Notes: generated from the letters alone by a model not told the origin. Positions 16,720 through 25,103 are shown, counted from the stretch's first letter. The stretch: 64,000 nucleotides of DNA from Aquibacillus salsiterrae (GCF_028416595.1 NZ_JAMQKC010000001.1:124001-188000), one strand, 5' to 3'. Program-made: numbers and translations.

Positions 16720-17961
16720 TTGATGAAAATAGTCGTCTAAAAAATCTTTTTGAAAGCTAGTTCTTGGCTCTTCTTCTTGTTCCTTTATCCGTTTGAATGG
16801 ATTCTCTCCGTATTTTTCAGTTAATTGATCAATCGCTACGTATAACTTTTCTTTACTCGCTTCCTTTTCATACGTAAACAAATCCAGTTGCTTTGCAATA
16901 TCTTTCTTTTCCGCTACGTCTTGTAGTGTAATTCCTAACAACCTGATTGGCTCGCCATTCCAATTATGTTCAAATAGATCAACCCCGGTTTGGAATAGAT
17001 CCTCCTCATTTTCGATGTAATCCGGAAGTTTGACACTTCTAGTTACTGTCTTACGGTTATGATACCGTAACATTAATTGGACTGTTTGACCAACAGCATG
17101 CTTTCTTTTTACGCGCCTTGCTACATTTCTAGCAAGGTGCCGTAATAATTTTTTTATTTCTGTTTCGTCAGTTGTATCGTGTGGTAAGGTTTCTGAGCTA
17201 CCAATACTTTTAAAATCGTGAATAGCATCCGGATCAACAGGACTAGGGTCAATTCCTTTTGCCCTGTTTTGCAACCTTTCCCCATTAATCCCCAACAACC
17301 GTTTTAATTGAAAGAGATCGGCTTCGACTAAATCTCCAATTGTTTCTACATCAATCCCTTTAAGTTTGTCTGCGGTTTTGCCCCCAATTCCATACATTTC
17401 TGCCACAGGCAATGGCCACAGTTTATACGGTAGATCTCGCTTGCGTAAAACAGTTATTCCTAAAGGTTTTTTCATATCGGAGGCCATTTTGGCAAGAAAC
17501 TTATTCGGCGCAATCCCAATACTACAAGGGAGGTCTAATTGTGATAAAATTTTTGTTTGAATTCTCTCTGCAATGGCAAGAGGCGACCCCTGGTCTTCAC
17601 AACTGGTAATATCCATATACCCTTCATCAATCGACACTGGTTGAATATAGGGAGTTACTTCATATAAAATTTTAAACATTTCTTTAGAAGCAATACGGTA
17701 TCTGTCAAAATTTGGCCGCATGACAATTAATTCGGGACAAAGCCTCTTTGCTTCCCATAGCGGCATCGTTGTCTTTACTCCTTTGGCTCTCGCTTCATAA
17801 CTACTTGTAATGATAATCCCTTTCCGTTCTTCAGGATTTCCCGCGATGGCAAGAGGTTTACCTTTCAGTGATGATTGATAGGCCATTTCAACCGAGGCAT
17901 AAAAGCTGTTCATATCAACGTGGAGTATAACTCTGCCCTTTTTTGGATACCATTTAGACAT
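16717..17961 (-). CDS. dinB: DNA polymerase IV (Y family)
   Basis: Error-prone translesion polymerase. The 414 residues match the length of B. subtilis YqjH/PolY1. Catalytic acidic residues lie in LHVDMNSFYASVE (about 13-25) and SIDEGYMDI (about 113-121). MYGIGGKTADKLKGI is the helix-hairpin-helix, and the C-terminal little-finger domain precedes a putative sliding-clamp-binding tail (QLDLF near 369). It is a single-gene unit with an extended -10 promoter and a LexA-like box immediately downstream of the promoter. Confidence 0.94.
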   Translation of the reverse strand: MSKWYPKKGRVILHVDMNSFYASVEMAYQSSLKGKPLAIAGNPEERKGIIITSSYEARAKGVKTTMPLWEAKRLCPELIVMRPNFDRYRIASKEMFKILYEVTPYIQPVSIDEGYMDITSCEDQGSPLAIAERIQTKILSQLDLPCSIGIAPNKFLAKMASDMKKPLGITVLRKRDLPYKLWPLPVAEMYGIGGKTADKLKGIDVETIGDLVEADLFQLKRLLGINGERLQNRAKGIDPSPVDPDAIHDFKSIGSSETLPHDTTDETEIKKLLRHLARNVARRVKRKHAVGQTVQLMLRYHNRKTVTRSVKLPDYIENEEDLFQTGVDLFEHNWNGEPIRLLGITLQDVAEKKDIAKQLDLFTYEKEASKEKLYVAIDQLTEKYGENPFKRIKEQEEEPRTSFQKDFLDDYFHQ

Positions 17962-17980
17962 GTTTCATCTTCCTTCTTGG

Positions 17981-17994
17981 AGAACAATCGTTCC
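17981..17994 (-). promoter_or_regulatory. LexA (SOS) box-like operator at dinB
   Basis: The minus strand reads GGAACGATTGTTCT. The core GAAC-N4-GTTC of the Gram-positive SOS box (CGAACNNNNGTTCG) is perfect; only the outer pair differs. It lies just downstream of the promoter and 20 bases before the dinB start, a good place for repression. Confidence 0.6.
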
Positions 17995-18007
17995 TATAGT
18001 TGTGCTT

Positions 18008-18016
18008 ATTATAGCA
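18008..18016 (-). promoter_or_regulatory. Extended -10 promoter element of dinB
   Basis: The minus strand reads TGCTATAAT: TG, one base, then TATAAT. No strong -35 is seen 17 bases upstream (TTTAGT is the nearest), which fits an extended -10 promoter. Confidence 0.6.
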
Positions 18017-18119
18017 TAAGTCATTTTTATTACTAAAAGATTAGCTTCACACCAAAAGCTTCAAGAACTTAGAGTGAATGTGGCTGACATTATAGGTTAT
18101 CGAAATTTAATCATTTCCT

Positions 18120-18167
18120 AAAATCGAAAGAAGCAGATGAAATAAAAATAAAAACTCATCTGCTTCT
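18120..18167 (-). terminator. Terminator after yqjE
   Basis: AGAAGCAGATGA pairs perfectly with TCATCTGCTTCT (12 bp, 15-base loop) just after the yqjE stop. The following T tract is short and broken. Confidence 0.7.
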
Positions 18168-18170
18168 AAT

Positions 18171-19292
18171 TTAGGATTTTGCTACTTCCTTGACAATAGC
18201 AACAATCAATTCAGTGACTTTTACTAATTCATTGACCGGGATACGCTCATTAGTAGTATGTATTTCTTCATAGCCGACAGCTAAGTTTACGGTTGGTATA
18301 CCATGACCTGAAATGACGTTTGCATCACTGCCACCGCCGCTTTGTCTTAACTCGCTCTTTCTTCCAATCGTTGCAGCAGCACGTTTTGCCACTTGCACTA
18401 AATGGTCGTCTTCACTTTTTTTATATCCAGGATACATGACTTTCATTTGAACATCTACACTTCCACCCATCGATTTTGCAACGTTCTCAAATGTTTGTTT
18501 CATTTTAGCTACTTGTTGTTCCAATTTATTTGCATCTAACGACCTAGCTTCTGCTAAAATTTCAACATGATCACAAACAATATTTGTCTGTGTTCCACCT
18601 TCAAACCGTCCTATGTTTGCAGTTGTCTCTTCATCGATTCTGCCTAGAGGCATTTTAGCTATTGCCTTAGCAGCGATAGTTATTGCTGAAACACCCTTCT
18701 CAGGGGCTACCCCAGCGTGGGCAGTACGACCTTGTACAATAGCAATAAGTTTGGCTTGAGTTGGAGCTGCAACAATAATATCGCCGACTGGCCCATCACT
18801 ATCAATGGCATAACCAAATTTCGCATCAATTAACGACATATCTAGTTCTTTCGCCCCTACTAGCCCCGACTCTTCACCGGCAGTAATGATAAATTGAATG
18901 TCACCATGGTCTACATTATTTTCTTGCAAAAGTCTGATTGCTTCTAACATCGCAGCTAGGCCAGCTTTATCATCTGCACCTAAAATGGTCGTTCCATCAG
19001 AAACAATATATCCGTCCTTCACGCTTGGTTTAATCATTATACCAGGAACAACGGTGTCCATGTGTGAAGTAAAATAGATTGGATCGATATTAGGTTTATT
19101 TCCTTTTAACGTACAAATAAGATTTCCCGATCCATGGCCAGTCTTTGTTTTACTATCATCCTCAAAAACATCTAAACCAAGCTGTTCAAATTTTTCCTTT
19201 AGTGCTTCTCCGATTTTTTCTTCATGCTTTGTTTCTGAATCAATCGTAACAAGTTGGATAAACTCGTTAATTAACCTTTCTTGTTTAACCAT
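18171..19292 (-). CDS. yqjE: M20-family aminopeptidase, PepT-like (YqjE)
   Basis: Zinc dipeptidase/tripeptidase-like enzyme of 373 residues, cytosolic. The M20 metal and catalytic set is visible: FTSHMDTV (about 79-86), ILGADDKAGLAAM with bridging Asp, the Glu pair in ITAGEESGLVG, Asp in YAIDSDGPVG, and a late His in VGYEEIHTTNERI. The start at 19292 follows GGAGG by 8 bases; the earlier ATG overlaps the ribosome binding site. Substrate is inferred from the family only. Confidence 0.88.
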   Translation of the reverse strand: MVKQERLINEFIQLVTIDSETKHEEKIGEALKEKFEQLGLDVFEDDSKTKTGHGSGNLICTLKGNKPNIDPIYFTSHMDTVVPGIMIKPSVKDGYIVSDGTTILGADDKAGLAAMLEAIRLLQENNVDHGDIQFIITAGEESGLVGAKELDMSLIDAKFGYAIDSDGPVGDIIVAAPTQAKLIAIVQGRTAHAGVAPEKGVSAITIAAKAIAKMPLGRIDEETTANIGRFEGGTQTNIVCDHVEILAEARSLDANKLEQQVAKMKQTFENVAKSMGGSVDVQMKVMYPGYKKSEDDHLVQVAKRAAATIGRKSELRQSGGGSDANVISGHGIPTVNLAVGYEEIHTTNERIPVNELVKVTELIVAIVKEVAKS

Positions 19293-19445
19293 CCTTATTT
19301 CCTCCTTTTTCATGTATATAATTAGTTCGTTATTTAATCTCTTCTTTCCTTTCCTTTCCTTTACAAATAATACTTGTACAATAGGGTTGTCCTAATGATG
19401 AATTACATGTAAAATACTATTAATGAGAGACGTGAAGGAGGAGTT

Positions 19446-19589
19446 ATGTTCATGGCGACTAACAAAAACAACCAGCCCGTTAAAAGAAAGCCTTCAAAGC
19501 GCGAACGCCGCATGAAAATCATTGTCTATGTAATGGTCATTTTAATGATTTTATCTACATTCACATATGGTTTAGCAATGTTTATTTAA
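19446..19589 (+). CDS. Small membrane protein, Prli42-like
   Basis: A 47-codon ORF with a strong AGGAGG site, a second ATG at 19452 with 10-base spacing, and its own terminator. The protein has a basic N-terminus (KRKPSKRERR), then a single membrane helix (IIVYVMVILMILSTFTYGLA), ending MFI. Size, basic start, STxxxG helix and short C-terminus resemble Prli42, the membrane miniprotein that anchors the stressosome in Listeria and other Firmicutes. The match is by pattern, so the name is tentative. Confidence 0.6.
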   Translation: MFMATNKNNQPVKRKPSKRERRMKIIVYVMVILMILSTFTYGLAMFI

Positions 19590-19598
19590 ATAACTGCG

Positions 19599-19635
19599 AG
19601 CAGACTGCACAACTTCCGAGCAGCCTGCTTTTTTA
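19599..19635 (+). terminator. Terminator after the Prli42-like gene
   Basis: AGCAGACTGC pairs with GCAGCCTGCT (one mismatch) followed by TTTTTT, 10 bases after the stop. Confidence 0.8.
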
Positions 19636-20124
19636 GAGTGCATTTAATTTTTTTGCAATCGTCGCGAAGTCTTCTTCTGACGATGTAATATAGACTGTAG
19701 TTCCTATTGGTATATTGGAATACAGCTTCTCGATTTCTTCATTTTTCATTCGAATACAGCCTGCTGAGACACTTTTCCCAATAGAATCAGGTCTATTCGT
19801 CCCGTGAATCCCATAAATTCGACCATCCGTGTCTAAAGCATCAATTCCCATCCACCGGCTACCAAGCGGGTTATTTGGCGAACCTCCTGGAATATTTTTT
19901 TTGCGATAATAAGGGTCTACTGCCTTGACAACGATTTTGTGTTTTCCGGTTGGTGTTAAATCATTGGTTGCACCGGTAGCAACGGTAAATATTTCAACTA
20001 CTTCCCCTTCTTTAAAATATGCTAACTGATTCGTTTCCTTGTTTACAATGATAAACGATGAACTGGCTTCTGTTGCTTGAATGCCCAGAGTAAAGAATAA
20101 GATAGCGGAGAGTAAAACTTTCAT
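19633..20124 (-). CDS. L,D-transpeptidase (YkuD domain), exported
   Basis: 163-residue enzyme that makes 3-3 cross-links or anchors proteins in peptidoglycan. A signal peptide spans about 1-20 (MKVLLSAILFFTLGIQATEA). The YkuD domain carries the catalytic motif: H107 in IYGIHGTNRP and C123 in SVSAGCIRM. There is no LysM domain. It is a single-gene unit, with the opposing Prli42-like gene ending head-on. A similar exported protein is part of the B. subtilis yqj region (YqjB), though that identity is not certain. Confidence 0.85.
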   Translation of the reverse strand: MKVLLSAILFFTLGIQATEASSSFIIVNKETNQLAYFKEGEVVEIFTVATGATNDLTPTGKHKIVVKAVDPYYRKKNIPGGSPNNPLGSRWMGIDALDTDGRIYGIHGTNRPDSIGKSVSAGCIRMKNEEIEKLYSNIPIGTTVYITSSEEDFATIAKKLNAL

Positions 20125-20191
20125 GTCAGACCTCCTTGCTTTATCTTTTCTTTTACCATTCCCTATTTACCCAAATTAATGAGTGATGTTC

Positions 20192-21133
20192 CTATTTAAT
20201 TAATCGTTTCTTTAATAATAAATATTGCTCTATTTCGTGTAGTAAACGGAATAGATTTGCCCTTGTTTCAAATTCTTGTCTCGTTGCTGGCAGCTCGGCT
20301 TCACTGAAGCTTTGTTTTAAGTGATGCAGGGTATTCAAATGGACTGTCGCTGTGTTTCCTGGGTGTACGGATTCGGAAAGGTCATCAAAAAAATCTGCCA
20401 TCTGGAAGGATTGTTCGTGAAACGAGTCCATTTGACTGATTAGCGGCAACATTCTTCTTAACAATTCAAACTGTTTTTTTCGCATTGTAAAATAATCGTA
20501 AAAAGAATGTTGTTCCCTTAGTACATGATTTTCAATATCTCGAAGCACCATAGCTTCGGCTTGTTCCAACAATTGATCAGTTTCTGTTATTTCACTACCC
20601 GTCCAAGTTTGCTTCCCTTCACGAAGGTAAATGGCAATTTCTTTTAATATCGCTTTAAAATTTTCCTCTATCTTCTCTTGCATTTGAATTAATCTTTGAT
20701 CAAGGCTTGGCATATACAAATTAAGTAATAATGCAATACCAATTCCTATGATAATTAAATAGAGTTCATTGACGATAAGTTTCATTGTTATCTCACGTGA
20801 ACTATAAAGATGTAGCAGGATGACAGAGCTTGTAACAATTCCTGGTGTTACATGTAGCTTAATCGTAGTTGGAATGAAGAGTAGTAACAATAAACCAATG
20901 ACATATGGATAATAACCAATTCCTTCAAATAGAACAAATGCAAAAACAATCGCCAAAACACATGCACCGAACCGATGCCAAGAGCTTAGAAACGATTTCT
21001 TTCTAGTCGGTTGGATGCACAGCAGTGTTATTATACCTGCTGATACATAGTTATTTAGTTGAAACAATTCTGCAATCCAAATGGCTAGAGGTGTCCCAAT
21101 AGCCGTTTTTATTGTACGGTAGCCTATTTTCAT
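20192..21133 (-). CDS. yqjA: Membrane protein, aromatic acid exporter family (YqjA)
   Basis: 313-residue protein. The first about 145 residues hold four or five membrane helices in the ArAE/FUSC-like pattern (MKIGYRTIKTAIGTPLAIWI start). A cytosolic helical C-terminal domain contains the conserved segments NLYMPSLDQRL and ESVHPGNTA and a PATRQEFETRANLF stretch. These match B. subtilis YqjA. Export substrate is unknown. The start at 21133 has AGGAG 8 bases upstream. Confidence 0.85.
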   Translation of the reverse strand: MKIGYRTIKTAIGTPLAIWIAELFQLNNYVSAGIITLLCIQPTRKKSFLSSWHRFGACVLAIVFAFVLFEGIGYYPYVIGLLLLLFIPTTIKLHVTPGIVTSSVILLHLYSSREITMKLIVNELYLIIIGIGIALLLNLYMPSLDQRLIQMQEKIEENFKAILKEIAIYLREGKQTWTGSEITETDQLLEQAEAMVLRDIENHVLREQHSFYDYFTMRKKQFELLRRMLPLISQMDSFHEQSFQMADFFDDLSESVHPGNTATVHLNTLHHLKQSFSEAELPATRQEFETRANLFRLLHEIEQYLLLKKRLIK

Positions 21134-21245
21134 GGATAAACTCCTAAACACTGATTTATCGTATAACAAAAGCTAAAGGGCTTATCTGATAATAAATCCC
21201 TTGCCTTAGTTAAAAGGACAAGGGATTTTAAAGAACAGCTCGATA

Positions 21246-21677
21246 TTAAACTTCTTCACAATTTTCATCAAATATATGTTGTAAACGATTTACGACATCA
21301 ACTGGGCTAAACCCTTCAATGTCATGGCGTTCGACCATAGTGACAATTTTGCCATCTTTTAATAATGCAAAAGATGGTGAAGACGGTGGATATCCTTCGA
21401 AATAATCTCTTGCTCTTTCTGTTGCTTCGCGGTCTTGTCCAGCAAAGACTGTTACAAGGTGATTTGGGCGCTTGTCGTAATGAATTGCATTAGCAGCTGC
21501 AGGTCTTGCCACCCCACCAGCACAACCACATGTGGAATTAATCATCACTAATGTTGTACCTTTTTTATTTAGAGCTTGGTCAACCTCTTCTGGTGTTGTT
21601 AATTGTTCGTAACCAGCTTCTGTAATGTCCTTTCGTGCAGCATCCACTATATCTCCCATGAATAAGTTAAAATCCAT
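21246..21677 (-). CDS. brxB: Bacilliredoxin, BrxA/BrxB family
   Basis: Removes bacillithiol from S-bacillithiolated proteins. The 143-residue thioredoxin-like protein has the family C-G-C active site at C50-G-C52 in NSTCGCAGG, followed by [15 protein letters not shown] and [18 protein letters not shown]. The N-terminus [16 protein letters not shown] resembles B. subtilis YqiW (BrxB) more than YphP (BrxA). The ATG at 21677 was preferred over a TTG two codons earlier. It is a sign that the organism makes bacillithiol. Confidence 0.9.
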   Translation of the reverse strand: MDFNLFMGDIVDAARKDITEAGYEQLTTPEEVDQALNKKGTTLVMINSTCGCAGGVARPAAANAIHYDKRPNHLVTVFAGQDREATERARDYFEGYPPSSPSFALLKDGKIVTMVERHDIEGFSPVDVVNRLQHIFDENCEEV

Positions 21678-21771
21678 TTTCAATCATCTCCTATATATTT
21701 CTAATCACTATGTAGTTAATAGTACCAACTTTATCTGCCCGTTTCAATTATCCAGTCTGTCAATCGACAGA

Positions 21772-22101
21772 TTATTTATAAAGCGAGAACTTACTCGTAT
21801 AGACCTTTGCTTTTTCTTTTTCCATTGGTGGCAAACAAACAACTGTCAAACTCCCTGGTTCAATTTCAGTTTTTCCTGCGTCTCGGATGGCGATGAAATC
21901 GTCCTTTAGCTTGATTAAACTTGCTTCGTTTGCCTTTAAAATTATTTTTGTTTGTCCTGATTCCAACCATTCGGCATAATCTGCATTTTTGTGATAGGCA
22001 AAGACAGACTGTGTAGCAGCATGAGCCACTTGGGCAGCCACTTTACCCGGTGACATGGTTAAATCACCGTTAACAACAAAATATTGAACAATATCTTTCA
22101 T
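21772..22101 (-). CDS. Peptidyl-tRNA hydrolase, Pth2 family
   Basis: 109-residue protein of the archaeal/eukaryotic Pth2 type, which releases peptides from peptidyl-tRNA. The Pth2 signature is clear: VVNGDLTMSPGKVAAQVAHA (about 9-28), with the conserved Gly-Lys and Ala-Ala-Gln-x-x-His. KIILKANEASL and AGKTEIEPGSLTVVCLPPM follow. Bacteria usually also carry the unrelated Pth1; Pth2 is an extra in some Bacillaceae. The start at 22101 has GGGAGAGG upstream. Confidence 0.85.
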   Translation of the reverse strand: MKDIVQYFVVNGDLTMSPGKVAAQVAHAATQSVFAYHKNADYAEWLESGQTKIILKANEASLIKLKDDFIAIRDAGKTEIEPGSLTVVCLPPMEKEKAKVYTSKFSLYK

Positions 22102-22182
22102 GGTTATGCCCTCTCCCTTGATTTTAGTAGATTTATTCATTGTAATCCAAGTAGACAAGTTAAGTAGATCAAACAGGAAAAA

Positions 22183-22356
22183 TTATCTTTCCGTGGCCTG
22201 ATCACCATTTTCGTTTAAATAATCATTTTCTCCTGGGGAATATGATACATTCCTTAGGTTAAACTCCTTTTGTCCTGGGTAAGTAATTTGGTGTTCTATA
22301 CCACGAGGGTCAACTGTACCAACGCTCGTATAATTTCTTATTTTTTTCTTTTTCAC
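22183..22356 (-). CDS. Hypothetical small protein
   Basis: 57 codons, not recognised. GTG at 22356 is chosen because AAAGGAG lies about 11 bases upstream; an in-frame GTG 12 bases earlier is possible. The sequence starts with a basic run (KKKKIRNYTSVG) and has the phrase VDPRGIEHQITYPGQ. No signal peptide or membrane helix is seen. It sits alone between the Pth2 gene and the divergent gene at 22472. Real translation is probable because of the ribosome binding site, but unproven. Confidence 0.45.
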   Translation of the reverse strand: MKKKKIRNYTSVGTVDPRGIEHQITYPGQKEFNLRNVSYSPGENDYLNENGDQATER

Positions 22357-22471
22357 GTTATTAAACACTCCTTTCACTAGGTTAGCATATGAAAGAAAGA
22401 TTAATTAAGCCAAGGTAATAATTTCTTACTAATACTTCATACTAGAAAAAAAGCGTAATGGAGGAATCAAA

Positions 22472-22777
22472 ATGATAGCTCGTACAAGACAACAACTAAT
22501 TACTGAATTACAAGATACATTTGAAACAATTATTGAAACTTATGACATTGATGCTATTGGTATCTTTGAAGAGGAAGGACAAGACAGCAACTATTATGTA
22601 GGTTATACAGTTAAAAAGGATGACAAAGAATTCTTCATCAACCAACCCTACAAAAAAGAAAATAACCAATTAGCGTTACTAAATCAACAATGGACTATTG
22701 AAACCGATGAGCCTAGTACAACGGATAAGCGAGTTTTGCAAAATTTAGAAGATGTATTAAAAGAAATTGTGAATTAG
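22472..22777 (+). CDS. Hypothetical protein, possibly DUF5634
   Basis: 101-residue acidic cytosolic protein with a GGAGG ribosome binding site. It begins RTRQQLITELQDTFETIIE and has the core IGIFEEEGQDSNYYVGYTV and a QWTIETDE segment, a pattern seen in small uncharacterised Bacillus proteins (DUF5634 by memory). No catalytic motif is apparent. It is a single-gene unit with a strong hairpin after the stop. Confidence 0.6.
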   Translation: MIARTRQQLITELQDTFETIIETYDIDAIGIFEEEGQDSNYYVGYTVKKDDKEFFINQPYKKENNQLALLNQQWTIETDEPSTTDKRVLQNLEDVLKEIVN

Positions 22778-22788
22778 AAAAACCTTAA

Positions 22789-22831
22789 CCCCGTCCTTTT
22801 TGTTTGCCAATAGACATAAAAAAGGATGGGG
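22789..22831. terminator. Bidirectional terminator between 22777 and rluA-like gene
   Basis: CCCCGTCCTTTTT pairs with AAAAAGGATGGGG (one mismatch) around an 18-base loop. It lies between the convergent stops at 22777 and 22842. Confidence 0.7.
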
Positions 22832-22841
22832 GACATCACGT

Positions 22842-23768
22842 TCAATCAGGTTTTGATTTTGTAAAAAAGAGCTGTGGAGTGTTCGATTCAAATTGTAGTA
22901 GCTTACCGGTATTCGGGTGTGTAAATACAAGCTTCTTTGCATGTAAGCCAAGTCGATTAATTGGGTTACTCGTTGCACCATATTTTTTGTCACCTACGAC
23001 TGGGTGCCCTAAGTCACTCATGTGTACTCTAATTTGGTTTTTTCGACCAGTTTCTAACTTTAATTCGAGCAAGGAAAACTGTCCATTTGATTGAATGGTT
23101 TGATAATGGGTAACTGCCTTTTTCGCACCATGCTGCTCTGTAGTCGAATACATTTTATGCATACTATTTTCCTTTAACCATGACTCAACTTTACCAGCTT
23201 GTTTAGATAGTTCACCTTCTACTAATGCCATATAACTGCGCTCTTTAACTACCTTTTTCCAATCACTTTGGAGCTCTACCTTCATTTTTTCCGATTTAGC
23301 AAACACCATTACACCAGATGTATCTTTGTCAAGACGATGCACAATAAATATCCGGTTGTTACGATTTTTACTACGTACGTAGTCGGACAATTGACGATAA
23401 GCTGTTAGTTGTTTTTCTTTTGGAGATGCAATCGATAGTAATCCTGATTGTTTATCAATAATAATTAAATCATTATCTTCGTAGAGAATTTGCAATCCTG
23501 AAAAGTTGAGATTTCGCGCTACGGTATCTTTGATGATGGTTACCATTTGATTCGGTTTTAGTTGATGGTTGAATTGACTAATCACTTGATCATCGACAAG
23601 TACTTGACCTCTTGAAAGCAGCGCTTTAACTGCATTTCTGCCCTTATTTGAAACATTTAATAAAAAAGTCAATAACTCACTCGGTTCTTTAACTCGGTAT
23701 TTCTCAGCGTGATCGAGTTTAATGTTATTTTTTTCAGTAAGATACTTTTGCTTATGTGGCCTAGACAT
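22842..23768 (-). CDS. Pseudouridine synthase, RluA family
   Basis: 308-residue RNA pseudouridine synthase with an N-terminal S4-like RNA-binding region (about 30-80, KALLSRGQVLVDDQ). The catalytic domain holds the Asp in IVHRLDKDTSGVMVFAKS (about 144-161) and a NQIRVHMSDLGHPVVGD segment. The target base in rRNA or tRNA cannot be read from the sequence. It starts 2 bases after the preceding gene's stop and may be co-transcribed with it. Confidence 0.9.
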   Translation of the reverse strand: MSRPHKQKYLTEKNNIKLDHAEKYRVKEPSELLTFLLNVSNKGRNAVKALLSRGQVLVDDQVISQFNHQLKPNQMVTIIKDTVARNLNFSGLQILYEDNDLIIIDKQSGLLSIASPKEKQLTAYRQLSDYVRSKNRNNRIFIVHRLDKDTSGVMVFAKSEKMKVELQSDWKKVVKERSYMALVEGELSKQAGKVESWLKENSMHKMYSTTEQHGAKKAVTHYQTIQSNGQFSLLELKLETGRKNQIRVHMSDLGHPVVGDKKYGATSNPINRLGLHAKKLVFTHPNTGKLLQFESNTPQLFFTKSKPD

Positions 23769-23770
23769 CT

Positions 23771-24292
23771 TTAATCTTCATCCTTTACATCAAGGTCTTC
23801 TGGAATTGGTTCGTTTAAATAGTCTTGAATCAATTTTTGGTACTTTTCAATCTGGTCGATGTGGGTATTAAATTGGTCTTTATAAATGACATATTGGTTT
23901 CCGTCATGAACAGCTCTAATTTTCTTTTCCATTATCATTTGTTTTATTGTTGTTTCCTTCATCGATAAATATTCGGCCGTTTCTTTTATTGTTAAATACA
24001 CACAAATTCCCTCTCTTTTAGAACTAGGTGAAATAATTAATTTCTTTTCAAACCTCGTCATACTATACAAAGCTGGTACAACGAGGAGATAACCTATTCG
24101 CTTCATAAATTGAGAAGCGACTATAAACATATTATCTGTCTGAAAATCAGCCTTTAAGTTATTAATGTATGCATATAAGGTAGCATTGTCTAATAATTGT
24201 TCGATTCGTATTTTAGGTTGGTTTGTGTGATAGACAACCCTAAAATGATCAACCAAATAGGTTAATTCACTATCTAACAAGCGATTTACCAT
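23771..24292 (-). CDS. Hypothetical protein: FhuF-like N-terminus fused to excisionase-like helix-turn-helix
   Basis: 173 residues. The C-terminal part (about 98-150) is a MerR/excisionase-type HTH: LTIKETAEYLSMKETTIKQM, then KKIRAVHDGNQYVIYKDQF. The N-terminal part (about 50-90, FIVASQFMKRIGYLLVVPAL then YSMTRFEKKL) faintly recalls FhuF / IucA-IucC C-terminal ferric-reductase-like proteins, but the 2Fe-2S cysteines are absent. It begins inside the 3' end of the siderophore ATPase gene (23-base overlap), so it belongs to that operon. Role unknown; a regulator or DNA-binding accessory of iron uptake is one guess. Confidence 0.6.
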   Translation of the reverse strand: MVNRLLDSELTYLVDHFRVVYHTNQPKIRIEQLLDNATLYAYINNLKADFQTDNMFIVASQFMKRIGYLLVVPALYSMTRFEKKLIISPSSKREGICVYLTIKETAEYLSMKETTIKQMIMEKKIRAVHDGNQYVIYKDQFNTHIDQIEKYQKLIQDYLNEPIPEDLDVKDED

Positions 24293-25103
24293 GATTAACC
24301 CCCTTCAAATGCCGCCCCTTACTAAAAGGTACACATAATGGGGTGCCACAAATAGGGTCACAAGTTACCTGACAACGTAAACCGAAAACAGCATGAACTA
24401 ACTCAGGAGTAATAATTTCATCTGGTTCACCTTGTTTGTATATTTGTTTATCCTGAATGGCGACAATATGATCTGCATACCGACAAGCTAAATTTAAATC
24501 GTGCAAAACCATCACAATTGTCCGGTGTTCTGTTTGATTTAAATCATAGAGTAAATCTAAGATATCAATTTGATGGGTCATATCTAAGTAAGTAGTTGGT
24601 TCATCCAACAAAATGATGTCTGTATCTTGAGCTAAGGTCATCGCAATCCATGCCCGTTGCCGCTGTCCACCGGAAAGGGAATCAACTTTCCGCTCAGCAA
24701 GTTCACTCATTCCAGTGGCCTGAAGTGCAGAAATTACGGCATTTTCATCCTCATTCGACCACTGTTGCAACCAATTTTGGTAAGGATATCTTCCTTGCTT
24801 TACTAATTGTAAAACAGTTAAACCTTCTGGTGCAGTCGGGGATTGTGGTAAAATAGCTAAATTCCTAGCTATTTTTTTCGTTGGCATATGAGCAATTTCG
24901 TTTCCATCAAGGACAATTGACCCTTTCTGCGGCTTTAATAACCGAGCCAGTGACCGAAGTAAGGTAGATTTCCCACAACCGTTACTACCAATAAATACTG
25001 TAATTTCCCCTTTTGGTATCGCTAAATCTAGTTCTTCAATAATTTTCGCTTCCCCATAACCTAGTGTAAGTGAGTTAGTCGAAATTGCATCCATCTCTTC
25101 CAT
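24270..25103 (-). CDS. Iron-siderophore ABC transporter ATP-binding protein (FecE/YusV-like)
   Basis: ATPase subunit driving hydroxamate-type siderophore uptake. About 277 residues with Walker A GSNGCGKST, Q-loop ILPQSPTAP, signature LSGGQRQRAWIAMTLAQD, Walker B IILLDEPTTYLDM and the H-loop in VMVLHDLN. Start is uncertain between the ATG at 25103 and one at 25094; the longer ORF overlaps the permease gene and lacks support. It is third in a permease-permease-ATPase run. Confidence 0.9.
   Translation of the reverse strand: MEEMDAISTNSLTLGYGEAKIIEELDLAIPKGEITVFIGSNGCGKSTLLRSLARLLKPQKGSIVLDGNEIAHMPTKKIARNLAILPQSPTAPEGLTVLQLVKQGRYPYQNWLQQWSNEDENAVISALQATGMSELAERKVDSLSGGQRQRAWIAMTLAQDTDIILLDEPTTYLDMTHQIDILDLLYDLNQTEHRTIVMVLHDLNLACRYADHIVAIQDKQIYKQGEPDEIITPELVHAVFGLRCQVTCDPICGTPLCVPFSKGRHLKGVNHGKSLVR

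Noticed and set aside
22183-22377. Longer start for the small ORF (GTG 22377)
   Set aside because: The GTG at 22377 overlaps its own ribosome binding site; the start further in has proper spacing.
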